The notes: generated from the letters alone by a model not told the origin. Positions 1 through 8,965 are shown, counted from the stretch's first letter. The stretch: DNA of 33,374 bases from CAYFIW01 sp964500645 (GCA_964500645.1 CAZCOH010000015.1:1-33374), one strand, 5' to 3'. Numbers and translations are program-made.

Positions 1-30
1 AGAATAGTACGGCCCTAAGGAAACCTCATC

Positions 31-1221
31 TTGAACCAAATTAGTCAAAACCAAAACTCTCCCTTGGGAGACATAAAGGTTCTGGAAATTTCAGAAGGTG
101 TGGCCGGCCCTCATTGTGGTAGATACCTGTCAGCATTGGGTGCCGAAGTTGTTAAAATCGAAATGCCCCCATATGGAGACTGGTCCCGCAATGCAGGTCC
201 ATTTCTTAATGGACCTGATAAAGTCGAAACCGGTTCTCTCTTTGCATACAACAACCCTGGAAAGAAATCAGTCCTTCTTGATTGGACAACCCATGAAGGG
301 CTTAGGTTTCTCGACAGGATAGTTGATCGATTTGACATATTGATTGAGGACTGGGATTTAAATACTAGAGAAACTATAGGAATCGATAAAGAAAGATTTA
401 CATCCATCAACGACAGACTAATAGATATTTCCATAACACCATTCGGACTAACTGGACCCTATTCTAAATGGTCCTCTTCACCAATAATTCAATTGGCTCT
501 AGGAGGCTATCTCTACCTGACTGGCAGTCCAGGAAAAGAACCTTTGATGCTCCCAGGTCACCAACCAGATTACCTAACAGGACTCAATGCCAGTAATGCT
601 GTTCATATAGCACTTTGGGAAAGAGAGCGAAGTGGTAAAGGTCAATTCCTTGAAATGTCTATGGTAGAAACTCTAGCGACACTACACCAATTCACATATG
701 AAATGTTTACGTTTGATAATGTGTTTAGAAGTAGGAATGGTAATCAATGGCAGAAACAGGGTTCTTTCGCTTCTTATGGAATATCTACCATTAAATGCAA
801 GGATGGATACCTCTGTATTGGTGTCTCAGGCGAGGATCAATGGGAACGTTTATGTTTGATGATTGGAAGAGAGGACCTACTAAATGATCCTAACTTTGAC
901 ACAAGACAGAAAAGAGCAGCACAGGCAGACCATTTAGACAATATTGTCATTGACTGGGTGGGAGACAGATCCAGATTTGAAATCTTTAAAGAGTCTTCAG
1001 AGGTATGGGGCATTCCTACTGCTCCAGTCCTCAATGTAGCGGAAATACTGGAAGACGAGCAGTTCTTACATAAGGAGATATTTGAGGCACCTCTGATGCA
1101 TACTGAAACAGGTGCACTCTTCCCCACTTTTCCTTTTAAAGCAACGGAATTGCAACCTGAACTAGGAAAAGTTCCAGAGCTTGGTACATATACAGAAGAA
1201 TTCTTCGAGGCTATGAAATGA
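31..1221 (+). CDS. CaiB/BaiF family III CoA-transferase (first of a tandem pair)
   Basis: Family III CoA-transferases move CoA between carboxylic acids in the cytoplasm through an aspartyl-CoA intermediate. At 396 aa the protein has the usual family length. Residues 14-45 carry the N-terminal nucleotide-fold signature (IKVLEISEGVAGP, then LGAEVVKIE). The probable catalytic aspartate is D180 in PDYLTG, and the GKGQFLEMSM strand-helix follows. The start is TTG, with AAGG upstream. Its stop overlaps the next gene's ATG (ATGA), so the two are translationally coupled. A tandem pair of about 396/397 aa recalls two-subunit enzymes such as succinyl-CoA:malate transferase SmtAB of Chloroflexus or BbsEF, but substrate and heterodimer formation are inference. 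The operon may begin upstream of the window. Confidence 0.93.
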   Translation: MNQISQNQNSPLGDIKVLEISEGVAGPHCGRYLSALGAEVVKIEMPPYGDWSRNAGPFLNGPDKVETGSLFAYNNPGKKSVLLDWTTHEGLRFLDRIVDRFDILIEDWDLNTRETIGIDKERFTSINDRLIDISITPFGLTGPYSKWSSSPIIQLALGGYLYLTGSPGKEPLMLPGHQPDYLTGLNASNAVHIALWERERSGKGQFLEMSMVETLATLHQFTYEMFTFDNVFRSRNGNQWQKQGSFASYGISTIKCKDGYLCIGVSGEDQWERLCLMIGREDLLNDPNFDTRQKRAAQADHLDNIVIDWVGDRSRFEIFKESSEVWGIPTAPVLNVAEILEDEQFLHKEIFEAPLMHTETGALFPTFPFKATELQPELGKVPELGTYTEEFFEAMK

Positions 1222-2411
1222 GTCGAGAACAATTAGTAAATGATGGGAGCCTCTCAAACATCAGAGTACTCGATCTAACTCGTGTCTGGGCAGGTCCGTT
1301 GGCAACACGTATTATGGGGGATTTTGGCGCTGAAATTATTAAAATAAGTGACCCTAGAGTCCCTCTTCTTACTCCAAACGGCCTGAACAATAAATTAAAT
1401 AGAAACAAGAAAAATATTGGGATACGACTGGATATTGAATCAGGCAGAGAAGTATTCCTAGATCTGGTCTCAAAGTCAGATGTGGTTATAGAAAATTTCC
1501 GCCCAAGGGTGATGAGAAATCTCAAGTTGGACTTCGGCGAATTAAAAAAATCTAACCCCAATATCGTCATGGTATCTATGCCTGGATTTGGGCTAACGGG
1601 ACCATATGCAGAGTACCCGGCCTATGGAACAACTGCAGAAGCACTGGCAGGTATACCTTCCTTAATAGGATATTCAGACCAGGTACCCATTGCGACAGGC
1701 ATCGCTTACGGAGATCCCGTATCCGGATTAAATGCAGTCACACTTATACTGGCAGCTTTACGTAAGAGGGAAAAGTTTGGCGGAGGGCAATTTATCGAAA
1801 TAGCCTTATCGGCCAGTCCCCTATGCAACATAGGCGAATATATAGGGTCATATTCGTCAACTGGCATTATGCCAAGACTAGATGCCAATAAACACGATAG
1901 GTTTTGCCCCCACGGTGCATTCAAATGTAAAGGTGACGATAACTGGGTGGCTATTTCTGTAACAGATGATAAGAAATGGAATTCGCTTTACAATATCGTA
2001 CAAGATAGTCGAATCAAACATCTTTATGACTCGACTATTGAGGAAAGAAAACAAAATGAGAACCTAATAGTTAAAGTTATAGAGGAGTGGACGTCTGACA
2101 AAGATGCGCCTGAGATAGCATCATATTTACAAGATGAGGGTATACCTGCCGGGACAGTAAGCAGCAGTCAACAACTTCTAGAGGATCCTCACCTGAATGA
2201 AAGAGGATTTTTCTTTGACACAGCGTCAAAGCAACACGATGAAAAAAGATTTGATGGCCAGTCTATCCCAGGGAATAGCTTGCCCAAGTCATCGTGGATA
2301 CCTGCCAGCGATGTCGGCGAGGATAGTCAAATCATATTAAATGAGATACTTGGATACACGAAGGAAACCTGTAATAAACTAAGAAAGGAATTGGCAGTTC
2401 ATTTCGGATAA
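1218..2411 (+). CDS. CaiB/BaiF family III CoA-transferase (second of a tandem pair)
   Basis: This 397-aa protein is a second family III CoA-transferase. It has the N-terminal signature IRVLDLTRVWAGPLATRIMG (residues 15-34), IENFRP (residues 91-96), a GFGLTGPY motif (residues 123-130) and probable catalytic D166 in AYGDPVSG. The ATG start overlaps the preceding stop by 4 nt, which argues that the two products are made together and may form a hetero-oligomer. It is clearly diverged from its neighbour, so this is not a recent duplication. It is followed after 40 nt by a biotin-carrier gene. The CoA donor and acceptor cannot be read from the sequence. Confidence 0.93.
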   Translation: MSREQLVNDGSLSNIRVLDLTRVWAGPLATRIMGDFGAEIIKISDPRVPLLTPNGLNNKLNRNKKNIGIRLDIESGREVFLDLVSKSDVVIENFRPRVMRNLKLDFGELKKSNPNIVMVSMPGFGLTGPYAEYPAYGTTAEALAGIPSLIGYSDQVPIATGIAYGDPVSGLNAVTLILAALRKREKFGGGQFIEIALSASPLCNIGEYIGSYSSTGIMPRLDANKHDRFCPHGAFKCKGDDNWVAISVTDDKKWNSLYNIVQDSRIKHLYDSTIEERKQNENLIVKVIEEWTSDKDAPEIASYLQDEGIPAGTVSSSQQLLEDPHLNERGFFFDTASKQHDEKRFDGQSIPGNSLPKSSWIPASDVGEDSQIILNEILGYTKETCNKLRKELAVHFG

Positions 2412-2451
2412 AGGCTGTAGGCCCTGCCAAGAAAAATAAGGAGCAACCAAA

Positions 2452-2673
2452 TTGGCAACTCATGAAATACAATCACCCATGACAGGAAATGTTGTTGAAG
2501 TTTCTGTTTCTGTAGGTGACCAGATCAGTGAAGGTGACCTAATCATAGTTATAGAGTCCATGAAAATGGAAAATGAAATTTTCTCCGAAGTTTCTGGTAC
2601 AGTCACTGAAGTCAGGGTTGAAGAAGATGAAAATGTCAGCGAAGAAGCTGTAATAATCGTTGTTGAGAACTAG
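2452..2673 (+). CDS. Free-standing biotin/lipoyl carrier protein (BCCP-like)
   Basis: This 73-aa protein is a complete biotinyl domain with nothing else attached. The biotinylation motif is ESMKMEN, with target lysine K38, and the fold shows the usual two half-repeats with PMTGNV near the N-terminus and EVSGTV after the lysine. Family members carry CO2 on biotin between a biotin carboxylase and a carboxyltransferase. The start is TTG, with AAGGAG 8 nt upstream. It follows the two CoA-transferases by 40 nt and probably shares their transcript. No carboxylase or carboxyltransferase subunit lies in the window, so its partners must be encoded elsewhere. MKM favours biotin over lipoate. Confidence 0.9.
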   Translation: MATHEIQSPMTGNVVEVSVSVGDQISEGDLIIVIESMKMENEIFSEVSGTVTEVRVEEDENVSEEAVIIVVEN

Positions 2674-2749
2674 GTATAAGTTTTTCCTTTTAACAACGAA
2701 TAGCTGTCACTGACCGTAATAAATACATATCCCTGAACGCAGACTTTTT

Positions 2750-2782
2750 TTCACCCGGCAATTCTGAAAATTGCCGGGTGAA
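2750..2782. repeat. Perfect 14-bp hairpin between convergent genes
   Basis: The arms TTCACCCGGCAATT and AATTGCCGGGTGAA are perfect complements around a 5-nt loop. The hairpin sits between the convergent biotin-carrier gene and the enolase-family gene, where a terminator is expected. A run of seven T (2745-2751) lies on the 5' side on the plus strand, so neither strand has the U-tract downstream of the hairpin that a classical intrinsic terminator needs. Likely a transcript-end structure or a bidirectional block. Confidence 0.55.
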
Positions 2783-2801
2783 TTGCTGAATAGGCTGAAA
2801 T

Positions 2802-3977
2802 CTAATCGATGGTCAACTCATCGAGCTTATATTTTTCCGATCCAGACCAGTCATACTCCACACCCAATCCTGGACCTTTAGGAACTTCTACGTAGCCGTC
2901 CTTATCTATAGACTCAAGCTGGTCAGAATACCCACACGAATATACGGGAGGATTTGCTATATTGGGTAATTTTGGATGTACCAACCCCATCTCATAAAAA
3001 TTGGAATTTCGCATAGCTGCCATGCAATGGCGTTGTGCTGGACCCGCTATATGAAGTTCTAGATCCATCCCAAATCCTTCGGCCGCGCTAGCAACTTTCA
3101 TGGTACCTGTAATTCCACCATCATATTCTGGGTCAGCTCTCCAAAAATCAGTCGCTTCAGCTATGGCCATGTCGGTATGCGCCTCTACGAGGTGAATATG
3201 CTCTCCCTGTAGAAGAGGTGTTTTTATCATTTTTTTTAGCTGCTTGTGAGCGTATAAAGATACTCCTCCATCTCTCATTGGATCCTCGTACCAGAAAAAA
3301 TCCTGCTCATCACATGCCCTCCCCACAGCCAAAGTATCTGCAAATGTATCGTATACACAGCATGGATCTATCATCAATGCCATTCGTCCCCCTACCCTCT
3401 CCCCTACAGCATGAATAGTGTCTATTTCTCTTTGTATATCGACCTCAGCCCATGAGTGAATCTTAAATCCCTTATACCCTAACTCTAGACACTGTTGAGC
3501 AAAATCGGCGTAAGCATCAGGACTATTTAACCCTCCGTCTGTTTTATCAGCATGGTAAGTGCTGGCATATACAGGAAGTTTCTCTCTATGTCCCCCAAGT
3601 AATTGATAAATCGGAGCCCCGTGTAGTTTTCCAGCTAGGTCCCACAAAGCAATATCTATTGGGCCTATACCCATTCGGTCTTGCTTCCTCAAGATAATTT
3701 TTGCTTGATTGTAAAAAAGTTCCCTGTGTGTTGCATTCTTACCAATAAGAAATGGAGCAAAACTTTGGATTTGTTCAAAAGTTCCGGGAGCTACACTCAT
3801 GTACTCCCCAGTGACACCGGTATCTGTGTTGATTCGTATTCCTAAGACTCTTCGTGACCCCATACTGCCTGGCTCATAGAATGCACCCATAGCGAAGCCA
3901 AGGTCTTTTCCTACATTTTCAAACGGAAAATCATACCTCGTCATCTGTATATTTCGGATTATTGGTGTACTGCTCAT
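2802..3977 (-). CDS. Enolase-superfamily enzyme (mandelate racemase/muconate lactonizing type)
   Basis: The protein has the N-terminal capping domain and C-terminal barrel of the mandelate racemase group, which abstracts a proton alpha to a carboxylate using Mg2+. Numbered from the chosen start (391 aa): K172-I-H174 at the second-strand catalytic site, metal ligands D204 (MIDP), E231 (YEDP) and E259 (GEH), and D286 and H309 as the probable Asp-His dyad. The open frame extends 14 codons further upstream, but the ATG at 3977 is preceded by AGGAG at good spacing, so it is preferred. Acid-sugar dehydratase is the likeliest activity; substrate unknown. It is divergent from the metallo-hydrolase gene at 4242. 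Confidence 0.9.
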   Translation of the reverse strand: MSSTPIIRNIQMTRYDFPFENVGKDLGFAMGAFYEPGSMGSRRVLGIRINTDTGVTGEYMSVAPGTFEQIQSFAPFLIGKNATHRELFYNQAKIILRKQDRMGIGPIDIALWDLAGKLHGAPIYQLLGGHREKLPVYASTYHADKTDGGLNSPDAYADFAQQCLELGYKGFKIHSWAEVDIQREIDTIHAVGERVGGRMALMIDPCCVYDTFADTLAVGRACDEQDFFWYEDPMRDGGVSLYAHKQLKKMIKTPLLQGEHIHLVEAHTDMAIAEATDFWRADPEYDGGITGTMKVASAAEGFGMDLELHIAGPAQRHCMAAMRNSNFYEMGLVHPKLPNIANPPVYSCGYSDQLESIDKDGYVEVPKGPGLGVEYDWSGSEKYKLDELTID

Positions 3978-4241
3978 AAGATCTCCTAATCTACGAATAC
4001 TCAGTGAATATAGAGGCATTCTAACTCAAATATTCTCAGGTAAGAAAAGGTTTATAAATCTCATAAGTTGTCCGAAACTAAATTCACACAAATCCAAATA
4101 TAGCCAACGCAAAAGGGGTCCATTCATATTCGGGCACTACATTTTTCAGTTACATAAGTCTATTATGTGCCTACTTGTTTCGGGGAATTCGAAGTGGTAA
4201 CTCGCCGAATATTAAAAAGAAGTACAGGAGTTGTTACAGAT

Positions 4242-5090
4242 ATGAAATTCACACCAGGAACTGAAATTGTAGAACTGGCAGACGGTATGTATGCCAGACT
4301 TCATGAAAATCTCACGAACGCAGGGATAATCATAGGGGATGAAGGCGTTATGATCATCGATTCTTTAAGAATGCCTTCTTTCGCACGGGACTTGAAGGAC
4401 GACGTTAAGTTGATCACTGACAAACCAATAAAATATGTTCTGGATACTCATGCACACTGGGATCACTCCTGGGGTAATGAAGAATTTCCTGATTCAACTA
4501 TTATCGGTCACAAAAATTGCTACTTAGAAATGACTGATCCGGATTGGAATTCCGAATGGAGATCAAAAATCACGTCTAGCAACGACCCATGGTCGAGTGA
4601 GGCTGATCTAGTGAATATAACACCTCCAAATTTAACTTTTGAAACTAGCATGTCAATCTATATTGGAGGACGTGAGCTTGAAATCCTTCACCTAGGTAAA
4701 GCCCATACAAGTGGCGACATATTCATACATGTGCCATCTGAAAAATTAGTCTTTACGGGTGACGTGATTCAAAAGGAAAGGGTCCCATACCTAGGAGACA
4801 GTTATCCTAATGATTGGTTAGATACTGACGACAGAGTGTCGGAACTTCCTATTAACAAGTTCGTATCGGGTCATGGAGATATAGGGAATCACGACGATCT
4901 TATGGAAGCGAGAGCATTTATCCACACTCTTGTGGGAGAAACAAAAAACACGATAAAAGATGGAAAAGGAAAAGACGAAGCACAAAATCAAGTAATTGAT
5001 TCTATGACATCAAGATTCTCAAACTGGGTCGGATTCGACACCATGGACGAAAAATTCGGCGACGTATATACAAAGCTAACCGCAAGCTAA
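4242..5090 (+). CDS. Metallo-beta-lactamase-fold hydrolase
   Basis: The binuclear zinc motif is THAHWDH (H70, H72, D74, H75 from this start), followed by HLGKAHTSGDIF, FTGDV and the late SGHGD, all in the family's order. The N-terminal segment, with NAGIIIGDEGVMIIDS, is typical of the broad MBL branch that includes SoxH-like and quinoprotein-relay hydrolases. These proteins hydrolyse esters, thioesters or lactams, and the substrate cannot be assigned. The frame is open from a GTG at 4167, but the ATG at 4242 has CAGGAG upstream and begins just before the first conserved strand, so 282 aa is preferred. No signal peptide is evident from either start. It is divergent from the enolase-family gene. 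Confidence 0.9.
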   Translation: MKFTPGTEIVELADGMYARLHENLTNAGIIIGDEGVMIIDSLRMPSFARDLKDDVKLITDKPIKYVLDTHAHWDHSWGNEEFPDSTIIGHKNCYLEMTDPDWNSEWRSKITSSNDPWSSEADLVNITPPNLTFETSMSIYIGGRELEILHLGKAHTSGDIFIHVPSEKLVFTGDVIQKERVPYLGDSYPNDWLDTDDRVSELPINKFVSGHGDIGNHDDLMEARAFIHTLVGETKNTIKDGKGKDEAQNQVIDSMTSRFSNWVGFDTMDEKFGDVYTKLTAS

Positions 5091-5328
5091 ATATGACTGT
5101 TGGAATAGCGGGCTTCAATCGTTAGCCAATTTGCGATAATATTCCAGTTAAGTTATCAATTGGAATATAGAATCACGATTATTAATAATAAAAGATAACA
5201 ATGGTGAAACTTAATTAAGCCAAGGCCGTTTCGATGAATAGATTTTATTGCAAAATAGGTCAACGAATTATAGAGTAGCGCAGTAAGAAAACACGAGATT
5301 ATTTCAGGTCAAGAAGGAGATAGAGATA
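5091..5328. other. Intergenic region with 8-bp inverted repeat
   Basis: No gene is seen here. ATATTCCA (5139-5146) and TGGAATAT (5161-5168) form an 8-bp inverted repeat with a 14-nt spacer, and a further TTGGAATA lies at 5100-5107. The region should hold the promoter of the DUF1800 operon, so these could be regulator sites, though AT-rich DNA gives such matches by chance. AAGGAG lies just before the start at 5329. Confidence 0.3.
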
Positions 5329-6720
5329 ATGAAGTCTGACAGAGCTCTCGTCGCTCATCTTATGAGAAGAGCAGGATTTGGGGCTACCCCCATTGAACTT
5401 GATGAGTTAACGGAAACGAAAACATACGATGAAATTGTTGATGATCTTGTTAACCCTGAAAGGTTTGAGAACATAGACACAACCCACCTCGAGAGATATT
5501 ACGGTGGTGAGGCGGTAGCCATTCACGTTGGAAAATGGCTATACCGAATGGCAAATACCAAGAGGCCACTTGAAGAAAAAATGTCCCTGTTTCTTCATCA
5601 TATTTTCCCAGTAGCCTGGGGGAAAAGTGAACATGGCCCTTCTCTGTATACAGAGATCGAAATGTTTAGGGACGTAGGTTTAAGTAGTTTCCGTGACATA
5701 CTACGGGCTCTGTCAAGAGACCCGGCGATGATATTCTGGCTCGACAACAACGAGAACCACAAAGATGAAATCAACGAAAACTACGGCCGGGAACTCCTAG
5801 AACTCTTTTCTATGGGAGTTGGGAATTACACGGAAGATGATATCAAGAATGCTTCGAGGGCCTTCACAGGATGGACCTTCAGACAGCCATTATCTCTCTA
5901 CCCGTATGGCCACCACTCTGCCGATTTCGAGTTCCTACCCGAAGACCATGACTACGGAGAAAAGGAATTCCTAGGTGAAAAAGGGAATTTTGACGGTGAT
6001 GAAATCATCGACATCATAGTTAAACAACCGGCAGCTGCCCGTTTTATTTCCCGCCACCTTTATAACTTCTTCGTTGAAGACGAGGTTCAGGTCCCATCCT
6101 GGGAAACAGTACCTCCTAAGGACCCTGAAGCCATTGAGGAATTGGCAACCGCCTACATGGAGTCAAAAGGTGACATACGAACGGTGTTGAAAACATTGTT
6201 CAGCTCCGAGTTTTTCAAAAATGCAGCCTCAAGACCCAAAGTGAAAAGCCCGGCAGAGCTTATAGTTGGAGTAATAAGACAAACTGGCGAGTTCGAAAAG
6301 CCTGCTCCTGGGATACATCAATTCGCAGTTACTACCTTGAACGGTTCACCATTCGAAGGGCCCCTCGCAATAATGGGCCAACGACTTATGAACCCACCAA
6401 CGGTTGAAGGATGGCACACAGGATTTGAATGGATAGATTCAGGAACATTAAGCGAAAGAGTCGGATTTGTTGAGCAACAATTTTCTGACCCAGAGAAACC
6501 TGGAGTTTCTGAAATGCTCAGGAGAGCCGGAAGTCTTGACGATGACCCCGAACAATTGGTTAACAGATGCCTAGATTTACTAGGGGGTATCAACATCAGA
6601 GACGAAACTAGAGCTTCCCTCGTAGAATATGCAGCCAATCTTAAGAATCAGCAATCTGAAGCAGGTGTTCACAACTTGATTCAAATGACAGCGGCAACTG
6701 TTGACTACCAGTTTGCCTAA
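5329..6720 (+). CDS. DUF1800 family protein
   Basis: This 463-aa protein has the DUF1800 hallmarks: the N-terminal HLMRRAGFGATP (residues 10-21), the long motif from NYGRELLELF to RAFTGW (residues 151-182), and RPKVKSPAEL (residues 302-311). The biochemical role of DUF1800 is not established. It usually pairs with a DUF1501 gene, as it does here. Many members carry an export signal, but this one starts directly in the domain with no hydrophobic or twin-arginine leader. The ATG has AAGGAG upstream at good spacing, so the start is secure. It is the first gene of a three-gene plus-strand cassette with DUF1501 (63 nt downstream) and an NHL-repeat protein. Confidence 0.92.
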   Translation: MKSDRALVAHLMRRAGFGATPIELDELTETKTYDEIVDDLVNPERFENIDTTHLERYYGGEAVAIHVGKWLYRMANTKRPLEEKMSLFLHHIFPVAWGKSEHGPSLYTEIEMFRDVGLSSFRDILRALSRDPAMIFWLDNNENHKDEINENYGRELLELFSMGVGNYTEDDIKNASRAFTGWTFRQPLSLYPYGHHSADFEFLPEDHDYGEKEFLGEKGNFDGDEIIDIIVKQPAAARFISRHLYNFFVEDEVQVPSWETVPPKDPEAIEELATAYMESKGDIRTVLKTLFSSEFFKNAASRPKVKSPAELIVGVIRQTGEFEKPAPGIHQFAVTTLNGSPFEGPLAIMGQRLMNPPTVEGWHTGFEWIDSGTLSERVGFVEQQFSDPEKPGVSEMLRRAGSLDDDPEQLVNRCLDLLGGINIRDETRASLVEYAANLKNQQSEAGVHNLIQMTAATVDYQFA

Positions 6721-6782
6721 TCAAAATGAAATGTATGGAACCAGGAATGACCGAATAAATAGAGGTCCATAAAGGGGATAAT

Positions 6783-7919
6783 ATGGCAACTAAGAACTCA
6801 GATAAGACACTTGTAGTCGTGCAGCTTACTGGCGGCAACGACTTCATGAACACAATAGTGCCTTACACGAACGGGCATTATTACGACGCACGAAAAAAAA
6901 TCGTGATGAGTCAGGAAGATGTTCTTCCCATAAACGACACTCTTGCTATAAACAAGAATGCTTCGCCATTTAAAAGACTCTACGATGAAGGCAGAATGGC
7001 CATAGTCCAGGGTATTGGATATCCCAATTCAAACAGATCTCATTTCAGGGGAATGGACATTTGGCATACGTGTGAGCCAGACAGAGTAGGAAGTGAGGGA
7101 TGGCTCGGCCTTGCGGTTAGGGAGATTGATCCTAGAGGAGAAAATGTACTAACTGGAGTTAATGTAGGTCAGGGACTTCCCAGAGCTATGGCGGTCGCCG
7201 GCGTTCCAGTAACCTCAATAAGTGACCTTGAAGGTTATGGGGTTATGAAAAAAATGGAACAGGAGCAACTTAGAGATAAGGCACTACAAGCCTTTAAAGA
7301 CATATACGGACAAGCCATAGGAAGTGGCGTTGTTGCCGAATATATCGGGAAAACTGGTCTTGACGTTATAAGGGGAGCAGACATGCTTTCTGAGGTTGCC
7401 GCTAATTACTCATCTTCGGTCGAGTACGCGGACAATTCCATAGCAAAAAGTCTGAGAGATGTTGCAAGAATCCACTTAAGTGGGCTTGGAACAAGGGTCT
7501 TCTATACCAACCATGGTGGATATGACACTCACGCTAATGAATTACCAAGTCACCCGAAACTTATGTCTGACTTGTCCGGAGCTATATCAGACTTTTTGGA
7601 CGATCTAGAGGAACACGACGCATCTGAAGATATAGCAATCCTAGTATTTACAGAGTTTGGGCGACGAATGAGGGACAATGGAAGCGGTACAGATCATGGT
7701 TCAGGTGGAGGAGCATTCCTATTTGGTAAAAATGTTAAAGGCGGACTGTACTCAGAATATCCCTCGCTGGACCCAGCAGAATGGGAGCATGGCGAAGACC
7801 TAAAACACACCATTGATTTCAGAGGAATCTACGGGACAGTACTCGAGCAATGGCTTGGCCTCGAAGCTCGTCCCATCGTTAAAGGTGAATTCGAACAGAT
7901 ATCACCTTTCTACATGTAG
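6783..7919 (+). CDS. DUF1501 family protein
   Basis: The 378-aa protein matches DUF1501: LVVVQLTGGNDFMNTIVPY at the N-terminus, the NSNRSHFRGMDIWHT block, NHGGYDTH near residue 245, and the C-terminal block from TEFGRR through GTDHGSGG (about residues 290-310). DUF1501 is thought to be related in fold to the alkaline phosphatase/sulfatase superfamily, but its reaction is unknown. Most DUF1501 proteins I know of have a Tat signal peptide. This one begins MATKNSDK and goes straight into the first strand, so it looks cytoplasmic. GGGG precedes the ATG. The next gene starts 17 nt after the stop, which fits one operon. Confidence 0.92.
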   Translation: MATKNSDKTLVVVQLTGGNDFMNTIVPYTNGHYYDARKKIVMSQEDVLPINDTLAINKNASPFKRLYDEGRMAIVQGIGYPNSNRSHFRGMDIWHTCEPDRVGSEGWLGLAVREIDPRGENVLTGVNVGQGLPRAMAVAGVPVTSISDLEGYGVMKKMEQEQLRDKALQAFKDIYGQAIGSGVVAEYIGKTGLDVIRGADMLSEVAANYSSSVEYADNSIAKSLRDVARIHLSGLGTRVFYTNHGGYDTHANELPSHPKLMSDLSGAISDFLDDLEEHDASEDIAILVFTEFGRRMRDNGSGTDHGSGGGAFLFGKNVKGGLYSEYPSLDPAEWEHGEDLKHTIDFRGIYGTVLEQWLGLEARPIVKGEFEQISPFYM

Positions 7920-7936
7920 TTCAGGGAGGAAGTAAC

Positions 7937-8965
7937 ATGGCTAGACCACACGGCATATTGAGAGCGGGTTTCCCGTATCTCACCACGCTCGGAATGAGAC
8001 GCGTAACCAATTTCCCTACTGACGTGGCTTTCGGGGAAGACAATAAACTATTCATATTGATGAGGTCAGAAGGCGCGGCGACCATAAGGATTTGGTCAGT
8101 CGACGATATGGAACAACTCACTGACGAGCTAGAAGGATTCGGAAGCTACGGAAGTGAAGATGGCCAATTCGTTTGGCCGGTGAGCATGATTAATGGACCT
8201 GACGGTGACTTATTTATAAGTGACGAATGGAACCACAGAATTACCCGTCTAAATCAAAAGGGTGAATTCGTAAGCAAATTTGGAGTACAAGGTGATGGGG
8301 ACGGTGAATTTGACGGGCCATCTGGTTTCGCTTTCGATCCAGACGGAAATATTGTTGTAACTGACTCAAAGAATCACAGGATACAAAGATATTCATTAGA
8401 CGGAAAATATCTCGGTGGATTCGGGACGTTTGGTTCCGGAGAAGGTGAGTTTAATCTTCCCTGGGGACTTGATGTAGACGAAAACGGCGATATATATGTC
8501 GTAGATTGGGGCAATCACAGAGTCCAAGTATTTGATACTGATGGAAACTTCAAGAATTCATTTGGAGAACAAGGAACCGGAGAAGGCCAATTCGAAAGGC
8601 CCACTGGCGTCACAGTAGATGCACATGGGGATGTATACGTTTCAGATTGGGGAAACAACCGAGTACTACAATTTAATGCTGAAGGCCAGTACATTTGGAG
8701 TTTCAACGGGGACGCTACCCTTTCAAAAGTGGCTAGAAACTACATGTTAACCAACGCGGTTTCCAACCGTCTCAGAGAGACAGGAAGACTTGAGCACGAA
8801 AGGTATCTACGAAGGCCTAGATCAGTGAGAATAGACAGTGAATTCAGATTGTTTATACCTGATTACGAATCTTATCGTATACAAGTTTACCAAAAGGACT
8901 TCATAGAATTAGATGCGACTCAATATTCAGCTCCACTCAGGAACCCAACATTAGAAGTTACCTGA
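7937..8965 (+). CDS. NHL-repeat beta-propeller protein
   Basis: This 342-aa protein is a probable six-bladed propeller. Four central blades repeat with an exact 47-residue period, each beginning with FG (residues 68, 115, 162, 209) and containing an SDEWNHR, TDSKNHR, VDWGNHR or SDWGNNR motif. Divergent blades lie before (about 20-66) and after (about 256-325). The last blade is interrupted by a charged, probably helical stretch at about 258-293. Such propellers usually bind proteins, RNA or ligands. There is no signal peptide. The ATG follows GGGAGG. Its tight linkage to the DUF1800 and DUF1501 genes suggests it scaffolds or targets them; this is inference. Confidence 0.9.
   Translation: MARPHGILRAGFPYLTTLGMRRVTNFPTDVAFGEDNKLFILMRSEGAATIRIWSVDDMEQLTDELEGFGSYGSEDGQFVWPVSMINGPDGDLFISDEWNHRITRLNQKGEFVSKFGVQGDGDGEFDGPSGFAFDPDGNIVVTDSKNHRIQRYSLDGKYLGGFGTFGSGEGEFNLPWGLDVDENGDIYVVDWGNHRVQVFDTDGNFKNSFGEQGTGEGQFERPTGVTVDAHGDVYVSDWGNNRVLQFNAEGQYIWSFNGDATLSKVARNYMLTNAVSNRLRETGRLEHERYLRRPRSVRIDSEFRLFIPDYESYRIQVYQKDFIELDATQYSAPLRNPTLEVT
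8138..8701 (+). repeat. Four in-phase 141-bp coding repeats (NHL blades)
   Basis: Four units of exactly 47 codons encode successive propeller blades. The conserved skeleton is FG-x-x-G-x-x-x-G-x-F at the start and D-x-x-NxR near the middle. DNA identity between units is only partial, so the duplication is not recent, but the unit length has been kept exactly. Confidence 0.8.
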
